Shown one piece after another: positions 57,275 to 64,000 of a stretch of DNA of 64,000 nt (the stretch's first letter is position 1; every line of letters begins with the position of its first letter). The stretch comes from Rhodoblastus acidophilus (GTDB lineage Bacteria; Pseudomonadota; Alphaproteobacteria; Rhizobiales; Beijerinckiaceae). Where the stretch lies: positions 1-64,000 of the forward strand of contig NZ_WNKS01000017.1 of NCBI RefSeq assembly GCF_009720655.1, written 5' to 3'. The translations under genes were made by a program, and so were the position numbers. The notes beneath the pieces were generated by a model. The model was not told where the DNA came from and searched no databases. It was given only the letters and a program-made list of their open reading frames with translations.

Positions 57275-58750
57275 ATGGTCTTGAAGGTCGCAATCGCCAA
57301 GGCGTTTCAAGGCGAAGACCGCTTGCGGATTTCGCTCCGGAGCGCCCTATCCCTCGCCGCGCCGCTCGCCGTCGCCTTCTCCTTGAGCGCGCCCGAAAAA
57401 GCCGCGGCGCTTCCGAGCTTCGCGCGGCAGACCGGTCAGACCTGCTCGACCTGCCACACGGCCTATCTGCAACTCACCCCGTTCGGCCGGCTGTTCAAAC
57501 TGAACGGCTATATATCCGGCGGCGGCGGCCCCTACGGCGCCAGCGGCGCGCAGGACGCGCTGTTCGATCCGCCCCTGCCGATCGCCTTCCTCTGGCAAGC
57601 GGGCTACACGAACTATAATCGCGGTCTCGACGCGCCGACAGGAAACTATAGCGTTCCCTCGCCCAACGGCGGCTTTTCCGGCCAGAACAATTATGTTGAT
57701 CTCGCCCAGCAGGCCAGCATCTTTTACGGCGGCAAGGTCTACGGCAACCTCGGCATGTTCGCGCAGTTGACCTACGCCAACGATCGCGCGCGCGTGTTCG
57801 GCCTCGACAATCTCGACATCCGCTATACCGGCCAGTTCACCGCCGGCAACATCGATGTGCTCTGGGGCATCACCGCCAACAACAATCCGACCGTCCAGGA
57901 TGTCTGGAACACCGTCCCGGCGTGGCAGGCGCCCTTCCTCGACACCCCGTTCGCCTTCGGACCCGCCGCCGGGACCATGCTCGACAGCCTGGCCTCGCCG
58001 AGTCTGGCTGTCGGCACGGGCGCCTATGTCTTCATCAACAACACCTATTACGCGGAAATGGCGGCTTACGGCTCGCTGACGCCGACCATGCAGACCAAGC
58101 TCGGCTCCCCTTCGCCGCCGGACCCGGCCTTCACGATCGACGGGCTTGCGCCTTATTACCGGCTCGCCTTCGCGCCGGTCTGGGGCGAACACGCCTTCGA
58201 GATCGGAACTTATGGGATGTTCGCCAACATCCTCCCGGACCGCACCTTCGGCGTCGGCACGAACAAGATGGCCGACGTCGCCTTCGACTCCCAGTACCAG
58301 TGGCTCACCGACGAGCACGCCGTCACCCTGCGCGCCAACTACATCTTCGAGCGCCAGAGTCTCGACGCCACCACGCTGATCAACGGAGGCGGCAACGGGG
58401 TCAATTACCTGCGCAACTTCAGGCTTTCCGGCGAGTATGTCTACAATCACATGTACTCGTTCACCGCGACCTATTGGCAGCTCACCGGCAGCTCGGATGC
58501 GGTGCTGTACGCCAATAACATCAACTACTCCCCGAATTCCGCGGGCTGGGTTTTCGATGTCGCCTATCTGCCGTTCATGCGCGGCGGGCCCAAGATCTGG
58601 CCCTGGCTCAACACGCGCCTGGGCGTCGCCTATTCCTTGTTCAACAGGCTGGACGGCGGCGCGACCAATATCGACCCGATCAATTGTCCGAACTGCCGCA
58701 ACGCCAAGGACAACAACACCTTGTTCGTCTACGCCTGGACCATGTGGTGA
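57275..58750 (+). CDS. Outer-membrane monohaem cytochrome fused to a beta-barrel (Cyc2-like)
   Basis: A 491-residue protein. A long N-terminal signal region ends near EKAAA; it is followed at once by LPSFARQTGQTCSTCHTAYL (haem site C57, C60, H61) and LTPFGRLFKLNGYI. The remaining 400 residues have barrel-like strands with alternating hydrophobic and polar residues (NYVDLAQQASIFYGGKVYGN, YAEMAAYGSLTPTMQ, HAVTLRANYIFERQSL) and the chain ends in aromatic WTMW, as in outer-membrane barrels. One N-terminal haem plus a porin is the plan of Cyc2-type iron oxidases; I infer a similar transfer of electrons across the outer membrane. A late CPNC motif is unexplained. GGGGGGAAAG lies 8 bases before ATG 57275. 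Confidence 0.75.
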   Translation: MVLKVAIAKAFQGEDRLRISLRSALSLAAPLAVAFSLSAPEKAAALPSFARQTGQTCSTCHTAYLQLTPFGRLFKLNGYISGGGGPYGASGAQDALFDPPLPIAFLWQAGYTNYNRGLDAPTGNYSVPSPNGGFSGQNNYVDLAQQASIFYGGKVYGNLGMFAQLTYANDRARVFGLDNLDIRYTGQFTAGNIDVLWGITANNNPTVQDVWNTVPAWQAPFLDTPFAFGPAAGTMLDSLASPSLAVGTGAYVFINNTYYAEMAAYGSLTPTMQTKLGSPSPPDPAFTIDGLAPYYRLAFAPVWGEHAFEIGTYGMFANILPDRTFGVGTNKMADVAFDSQYQWLTDEHAVTLRANYIFERQSLDATTLINGGGNGVNYLRNFRLSGEYVYNHMYSFTATYWQLTGSSDAVLYANNINYSPNSAGWVFDVAYLPFMRGGPKIWPWLNTRLGVAYSLFNRLDGGATNIDPINCPNCRNAKDNNTLFVYAWTMW

Positions 58751-58880
58751 TTTGAACCGCTTCTACGCCTTCGCCATCGCCCCGCCCTCGCGCGGGGCGA
58801 TTGTTTTTGGCCCCGCCCCCGCTTGGCGCTGAGCCGAACGCTGCGATAGGGTCGGCCTGGAAAAAATCGAGACCGCCTCC

Positions 58881-60113
58881 GTGACCAAGCCCCGCACCAG
58901 CCTGACCCATCCGCTGCAAATCGCGCATGTGCGCGCGGGGCCGTCGCTGGGGCGCATCGGCGTCACCTTTTGTCCGGGCAAGCACGACAGGGCCGCGCAT
59001 TCCGGCGTCTGGGCGCGCGACCTCGGCGCCGATCTCGACGCCATCGTCGCTTCTGGCGCGCGGCTTGTGGTCACACTGGTCGAGCCGGCGGAACTTCTGG
59101 CGCTCAAAGTCCCCGATCTCGGCGCCAAGGTGTTCGAAAAGGGTCTCGACTGGCGGCATCTGCCGATCCCCGATTTTTCGATCCCCGACGCGGCGTTCGA
59201 GCGCGCCTGGCGGACGCACGGACGCGACATCCGCGCCCTGTTGCGCGGCGGCGGCGATGTTTTGGTCCATTGCAAGGGCGGTCTGGGCCGCGCCGGCATG
59301 ATCGCCGCGCGGCTGCTGGTCGAACTGGGCATGGAGCCCAGGCAGGCGATCAAAGAGGTCCGCGCCGCGCGCAAAGGCGCCATCGAAACCCCGACACAAC
59401 TGGCGCTGGTGCGCCAGACGACGCCGCTGGTCGATATCGACTCGATCGACGCAGCGCGCCTGCAAAAACTGGCGGGCACGCTCGGGAGCAATCCCGGCGG
59501 CGTTTTTCGCGATGACGAGGGCCGGCGCTTTTACGTCAAGACGCTCGAATCGGCGGCGCACGCGCGCAATGAATATCTGGCGGCGAAATTCTATCAGCTC
59601 GCCGGGGCGCCGACGCTGACCTATCTGCGCGCCGGCGATCCCTGCGAGGTCGCCACCGAATTCCTCGCTCTGGACAAAAAAACCATCGCCGAACTCGACG
59701 AGGCCGAACGCCGGCAGGCGCGGCGCTGGTTCGGCGTGCACGCCTGGACCGCCAACTGGGACGCCGCCGGCTTCCATGGCGACAACCAGGGCGTGGCGGA
59801 GGGCGTGGCGATCACGCTCGACGTCGGCGGCGCGCTGGCGTTCCGCGCGCAGGGCGATCCCAAGGGCAAGGCGTTTGGCCCCACGGCTCCAGAACTCGAA
59901 ACGCTGCGCGCCGACCCGGACAATCCGCACGCAACAAAACTCTTTGGCGACATGAGCCCCGCCGAACTCCGCGAGTCCGTCGCCGTGGTGACGCGCATTC
60001 CCGACGCCGCGATCGCCCGGATCGTCGCCGAGCATGGCGGCGGCGCGGCGCTCGCGGAGAAAATGATCGCGCGCAAGGCCGACATGGCGCGGCAGGCGCT
60101 GGGCTGGCGATAA
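58881..60113 (+). CDS. Fusion of a CDKN3-like protein phosphatase and a kinase-like domain
   Basis: A 410-residue protein. Residues about 1-175 form a CDKN3/dual-specificity-type phosphatase: GRIGVTFCPGKHD, then VLVHCKGGLGRAGMIAARLL, where HCKGGLGRAG is the C-x5-R active-site loop. Residues about 205-400 begin with NPGGVFRDDEGRRFYVKTLE and continue ARNEYLAAKFYQLAGAPTLT, then WTANWDAAGFHGDNQGVAEG and ITLDVGGALAFRAQG. The second domain looks like the HipA/PI4K-like kinase folds (glycine-rich loop, lysine, HG-D-N catalytic loop, D-V-G in place of DFG). The GTG at 58881 is the likely start. Substrates are unknown. It stands alone. Confidence 0.7.
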   Translation: MTKPRTSLTHPLQIAHVRAGPSLGRIGVTFCPGKHDRAAHSGVWARDLGADLDAIVASGARLVVTLVEPAELLALKVPDLGAKVFEKGLDWRHLPIPDFSIPDAAFERAWRTHGRDIRALLRGGGDVLVHCKGGLGRAGMIAARLLVELGMEPRQAIKEVRAARKGAIETPTQLALVRQTTPLVDIDSIDAARLQKLAGTLGSNPGGVFRDDEGRRFYVKTLESAAHARNEYLAAKFYQLAGAPTLTYLRAGDPCEVATEFLALDKKTIAELDEAERRQARRWFGVHAWTANWDAAGFHGDNQGVAEGVAITLDVGGALAFRAQGDPKGKAFGPTAPELETLRADPDNPHATKLFGDMSPAELRESVAVVTRIPDAAIARIVAEHGGGAALAEKMIARKADMARQALGWR

Positions 60114-60406
60114 GGCGGCGGCGAGGCGAAAAAATCCAGCTTCCAGGTCGCCCGCCGCCCCACAACCATTTTGAAATAATTGCTATTTAAAGTTGTAGTC
60201 CATTGCGGGCCAACACCCGTGCGCCTGGGTCGCAACACGCAAGCGGACAGTCCCGCGCTCGGATGGCGCGGGTCAGCGCGGCCCGACGATCTCCGCATGC
60301 ATCGCCGGTGAAGACGGGTGGGTTGAGGAATGGTCCGCGTCTTTCACGATGAGCTTCTCCCGGCGATCCCGCGTCCTGCATTTGACCGACGGGAAGGCGC
60401 CAGCGA

Positions 60407-63226
60407 TTGATCCCCAACCGGCAAAGCCTTCTCCTTCACTGGCCGCTGGCGATGGCGAGCGGCTTCCTTGTGTTCGTGCTGGTCCTCGCATGGACGCTGT
60501 ATTCGACCCAGGTCCAGTTGCGCTCCGCCACCGACGCGCGCCTGCTCGCGGACAGCGCCCGGCGCGCCGCGGTGGTCGAGGACTTCTTGTCGGAGCAGGA
60601 AAAACTCGCAACGCAGCTCGCCGGCAGCCACGAGATCGAAGCCTACCTCACCAATGAAGCGCTGGGCATGTCGCCGCGCTACGGCTTGAACGCCAACATC
60701 GGCTTCATCGAGCAACGCTTCCAGAAAACCATCGAGCGCATGTCCTTGCGCGGCGACGCCTTTCTTCGCCACATCGGCTTCGTCAAACGCGACGGCGCCG
60801 CCGTCGTCGCCGTCGGCGACGGCTCGATTCCCGAAATCGGCGATTTCCCCCCGATTTCCCAGCCGCCGCGCATCAACCCGCGCGCCTGGACGATCGAAGT
60901 CATCGCGCCGGTGTTCTTCAAGGATGTTCTGGTCGGCGCGATCGCGACAACCGCCGACCTGAAGGCCCTGTCACGGCTTCTGATCGAAGCGGATGACAGG
61001 GCGGGCGGGTACCACGAATTCCTGCTGATCGGCGACGGAAGCCACGCGTTATCGCCTCGTGACGCAAGCGCGAACTTCGATCTGGTGGAAAGGTCGCTGG
61101 CGGAACTGCCTGCGAACCGGCTCACGCCCGCCGTTTCCGAGCGCAAGGGCTTCGACGGCATGCTGGCGCTGCGGACGCCGATCAAGGGCGCCCCGCTTTC
61201 CCTGATGACCCTCGCCTCGGAGGCGGCGGCTTACGGCGGCGTCGCCCCGCCGGCCTATGCGCTCTATCTCGCCGCGTTTCCCGCGGCCTTGTTCCTGATG
61301 GCGGTGGGGTTCGAGCGGCAGCGCCGTCGAACGGCGCAATTGAAAAACGACTACGCCGAATCCGACCGCCGCCGTCACGAACTTTCGCAACACAACGACG
61401 CCCTGTCCGAAGAAATCGCCTTGCGCAAGGCGCTGGAAGACGATCTGCGCCGCAAGACCAGGGCCCTGAAGGAAACCAATGCGGATCTGCGCATCGCCGC
61501 GACGGCGTTCGAGTCGCAGGAGGGCATGATCGTCACGGACGCCCATCACAGGATCCTCAGGATCAACAGGACGTTCGCCGAGCTGTCGGGCTACCGGGCC
61601 GATGAACTCGTCGGAAAATCGACCGCGCTCTTCAATGCGCAAGACGACACATCGAACCTTTACGCGGAAATACTCGCGGCGAGCGAGCTTTCCGGGCGGT
61701 GGCAAGGCGAAGTCCGGTTGCGGACCAAGCGCGGCGCGGCGATCGCGCGATGGCTGACGGTTTCGGCCGTCCAGGACGACAGCGGCGCCCACTCGCACTA
61801 TGTCAAAACCTACTACGACCTTTCTGAGCGCAAGGAGGCCGAGGCGAAGATCAGGGAGCTGGCGTTCTACGACCAGCTGACCGGCCTGCCCAATCGCACG
61901 ATCCTGGTCGAGCGCGCGCGCCAGGCCATGGCGCAGTGCCGGGCCCTGAAGACCTATGCGGCGCTTCTCTTCGTCGATCTCGACCAGTTCAAGAGGCTGA
62001 ACGACACGCTCGGTCACCACAAGGGCGACCTGCTGCTGAAACAGTCGGCGGCGCGCCTGATCCGTTGCGTCGGCGATGGCGACACGGTCTCGCGGTTCGG
62101 CGGCGACGAATTCGTGGTCCTGCTGACCGATCTCGGCGCATCCGACGTCGCGGGCGCGGCGCTTCAGGCGGAAACGATCGCCGAGAACATCATCGCGCGA
62201 ATCGCCGAACCGCAAAATCTCGACGGCCACAGCTTCCGCTGCACGGCGAGCATCGGCGTCGCCCTGTTTCACGATGACGGGCAAGGCATGGACGATCTGC
62301 TCAAATGGGCTGACATGGCCATGTATGAAGCCAAGACGTCGGGACGAAACGCCGTGCGCTTCTTCGACCCGACGATGCAGAGGCTGGTCGAGGCGCGCGC
62401 CGCCATCGAGGCGGACCTGCGGGAGGACATCGCCCGGAACAACATCCTCCTCCATTACCAGCCGCAGGTGGATGACCAGGGACGGCTCGTCGGCGCGGAG
62501 GCGCTGTTGCGCTGGCCGCGGGCGGGCGGCCAGGCGCCCTCGCCCGTCGAGATCATAGAGGTCGCCGAAAGCTCGGGGCTGATCATCCCGCTCGGGGACG
62601 GTGTGTTTGAAGCCGCATGCCGCCAGTTGGTCGAATGGGCGCGGTCTCCCGCGATGGCCGGCTTGACGCTTGCGGTGAACGTGAGCGGGGTGCAACTGCA
62701 CCACCCCGGCTTCGTCGAACGCGTCAGGAAAACGGTGCAGCGCACAGGCGCCGATCCGCGCCTCCTGAAGCTGGAAGTCACCGAGAGCTTTGAAATCTCG
62801 CGGATCGAAGAGGTCATCGCCAAGATGACCGTCCTCCGCAATCTCGGCATTCGGTTTTCGCTCGATGATTTTGGCACCGGATATTCGTCGCTGTCCTACC
62901 TGAAGCGCCTGCCCATCGACCAGCTCAAGATCGACAAGAGTTTTGTCAGGGACGTCATATCGGACCCCAATGACGCGGCGATCGCCGAGACGATCATTGC
63001 GCTCGGCGAGACGCTCGGGCTCTCCGTCATCGCCGAGGGGGTGGAGACCGAGGAGCAGCGCGCCTTCCTGGCGGACCGCGGCTGCCGCGTCTACCAGGGC
63101 TTTCTATTCGCCCGCCCCATGCCGGCGGAGCCGTTCGCGCAATTCGCGACGCTGTTTTCCCGCGTGAAGCCTGAAACGGGATCGCCACACCAGGGGAGCC
63201 ATCTGCGGTCCAGCGCATGTCTCTGA
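60407..63226 (+). CDS. PAS-GGDEF-EAL bifunctional c-di-GMP enzyme with periplasmic sensor
   Basis: A 939-residue membrane protein. TM1 about 15-32; a periplasmic sensor about 35-280 (Cache-like); TM2 about 283-302; a coiled coil; PAS about 362-475 ending in YDLSERKEAE; GGDEF domain with intact FGGDEF (565-569) and LPNRTILVERAR; EAL domain with GAEALLRW (698-703), NVSGVQLHHP, DDFGTGYSSLSYLKRLP and EGVETEEQ. Both active sites look complete, so it may make or degrade c-di-GMP. A TTG start at 60407 with GGGAAGG upstream is the best choice. The 290 bp upstream hold no gene. Its c-di-GMP output could reach the PilZ-bearing receptors in this window, but that is speculation. Confidence 0.9.
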   Translation: MIPNRQSLLLHWPLAMASGFLVFVLVLAWTLYSTQVQLRSATDARLLADSARRAAVVEDFLSEQEKLATQLAGSHEIEAYLTNEALGMSPRYGLNANIGFIEQRFQKTIERMSLRGDAFLRHIGFVKRDGAAVVAVGDGSIPEIGDFPPISQPPRINPRAWTIEVIAPVFFKDVLVGAIATTADLKALSRLLIEADDRAGGYHEFLLIGDGSHALSPRDASANFDLVERSLAELPANRLTPAVSERKGFDGMLALRTPIKGAPLSLMTLASEAAAYGGVAPPAYALYLAAFPAALFLMAVGFERQRRRTAQLKNDYAESDRRRHELSQHNDALSEEIALRKALEDDLRRKTRALKETNADLRIAATAFESQEGMIVTDAHHRILRINRTFAELSGYRADELVGKSTALFNAQDDTSNLYAEILAASELSGRWQGEVRLRTKRGAAIARWLTVSAVQDDSGAHSHYVKTYYDLSERKEAEAKIRELAFYDQLTGLPNRTILVERARQAMAQCRALKTYAALLFVDLDQFKRLNDTLGHHKGDLLLKQSAARLIRCVGDGDTVSRFGGDEFVVLLTDLGASDVAGAALQAETIAENIIARIAEPQNLDGHSFRCTASIGVALFHDDGQGMDDLLKWADMAMYEAKTSGRNAVRFFDPTMQRLVEARAAIEADLREDIARNNILLHYQPQVDDQGRLVGAEALLRWPRAGGQAPSPVEIIEVAESSGLIIPLGDGVFEAACRQLVEWARSPAMAGLTLAVNVSGVQLHHPGFVERVRKTVQRTGADPRLLKLEVTESFEISRIEEVIAKMTVLRNLGIRFSLDDFGTGYSSLSYLKRLPIDQLKIDKSFVRDVISDPNDAAIAETIIALGETLGLSVIAEGVETEEQRAFLADRGCRVYQGFLFARPMPAEPFAQFATLFSRVKPETGSPHQGSHLRSSACL

Positions 63227-63414
63227 CGCCGGAGCGCAAGCGGCTGATCGTTCAAATTGTCCATAATTTTGAGTGAGGCTCATAATGTTTCGGTTGTTTG
63301 ATCCTCCCACGAAAGTCCCGGAGGTGTCGTTCAAACGCGGATCGTCCTGCTGCAAGGGGCGAGCAGATCGTTTGAATGCATTCCCCGACGCATTGGTCTG
63401 AGAGGGTCGTCGCC

Positions 63415-64000
63415 ATGTTCTGGAAGCGCTTGCTTGGCCGTCGTCACGGCGTCGCCCTGGCTGCGGTATTGGCCTCCACCGCCGTTTCGGCGGCCGATCT
63501 CGCCGAGATCAAGGCGAATGGCGAATTGCGCCATATCGGCATCCGCTACGCGAATTTCGTCACGGGAACGGGCGACGGTTTTGATGTCGAGATGATGCAG
63601 GGCTTCGCCAGAAGCCTCGGCGTTTCCTACAAGCTCGTCTATTCCGATTTCTACACGGTGATCCGCGACCTGCTCGGCAAGGACGTGCAGCGCAAGAATG
63701 GCGACGTCACGCTGACCGGCGCGTTCCCCGTCAAGGGCGACGTCATTGCGACCGGCTTCACCATGCTGCCGTGGCGCGAATCGATCCTGCTGTTTTCGGA
63801 GCCGACGTTTCCCTCGCAGGTCCTGCTGATGGCGCCCGCCGAGTCCGATCTCCAGCCGATCAAGGACGGTTCGGATGTTTCCGAGGACATCAAGGCGACC
63901 AAGCAGCTGATCGGGAGCCGGAGCCTGCTGGTGATGGAGCGCACCTGCCTCGATCCCGCGAACTACGGGCTGACCGGCGTCGGCGTCGACCTGAAAAAGT
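63415..64000 (+). CDS. Extracellular solute-binding protein, partial
   Basis: Runs off the right edge of the window; 195 codons are present. The signal peptide is about 1-27 (GVALAAVLASTAVSAADLAE). The mature part resembles family 3 substrate-binding proteins (amino-acid type): ELRHIGIRYANFVTGTGDGF, DVEMMQGFARSLGVSYKLVY, DVTLTGAFPVKGDVIATGFT and ILLFSEPTFPSQVLL. Such proteins feed ABC transporters or sensor kinases. GAGAGGG lies 10 bases before the ATG. The C-terminal half and downstream genes are not seen, so the transported compound cannot be inferred. Confidence 0.75.
   Translation, partial: MFWKRLLGRRHGVALAAVLASTAVSAADLAEIKANGELRHIGIRYANFVTGTGDGFDVEMMQGFARSLGVSYKLVYSDFYTVIRDLLGKDVQRKNGDVTLTGAFPVKGDVIATGFTMLPWRESILLFSEPTFPSQVLLMAPAESDLQPIKDGSDVSEDIKATKQLIGSRSLLVMERTCLDPANYGLTGVGVDLKK

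Noticed and set aside
63257-63286. A sigma-70 promoter (TTGTCC, 18 bp, CATAAT) before the solute-binding protein gene
   Set aside because: The boxes match poorly and the spacing is at the upper limit; I do not list it as a feature.

Overview
The window is GC-rich chromosomal DNA from an alphaproteobacterium, most probably a free-living, motile, nitrogen-fixing member of the Hyphomicrobiales (Rhizobiales). The evidence is an alphaproteobacterial DksA that lacks its zinc cysteines, a CckA kinase beside a flagellar FliO-type gene with a CtrA-type box between them, a GAAC-N7-GAAC SOS box before recA, a che operon in the rhizobial order ending in a cheT-like gene, and draT-draG for post-translational control of nitrogenase. 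A soluble cytochrome c2 and a Tat-exported HiPIP suggest a purple non-sulfur phototroph or a close non-phototrophic relative. I cannot name the genus.

Layout. 1-5.6 kb: a MITE-like element, a DUF2147 protein, a small winged-helix-like protein, icd, a receiver protein and draTG. 5.6-8.5 kb: an AT-richer accessory patch with an exact parS-type ParB site, an HNH-type protein, and a higBA toxin-antitoxin pair lying between a truncated and an intact copy of the start of trmJ. 8.5-20.1 kb: trmJ, an eight-PAS hybrid kinase, a second winged-helix-like gene, dksA, fliO-like, cckA and a CDP-diglyceride hydrolase. 20.3-35.4 kb: a chemoreceptor, oxyR divergent from ahpC-ahpF, an amidinotransferase-family enzyme, recA, alaS, and a MoxR ATPase and VWA protein separated by an outer-membrane protein gene. 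35.5-38.7 kb: another outer-membrane protein and malQ.

38.9-52.4 kb is a chemotaxis locus: a divergent receiver protein, two chemoreceptors with globin-fold sensors (one lacking the haem-binding histidine), STAS, cheY1, cheA, cheW, cheR, cheB, cheY2, cheD, a cheT-like gene and a further chemoreceptor. The second globin receptor is preceded by a perfect FNR/FixK-type box, which points to oxygen-regulated aerotaxis.

52.4-58.8 kb is an electron-transfer island: ccmI, cytochrome c2, HiPIP, three dihaem c4-like cytochromes, and an outer-membrane protein that starts with one c-type haem site and continues as a probable beta-barrel. Together these could carry electrons across the outer membrane to the periplasm. 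58.9-64 kb holds a fusion of a dual-specificity-phosphatase domain with a kinase-like domain, a PAS-GGDEF-EAL protein, and a solute-binding protein cut by the window end.

At least five families of short palindromic intergenic repeats are scattered through the window, some starting exactly at stop codons and one lying inside the che operon. No tRNA, rRNA, CRISPR array or complete insertion sequence was seen.
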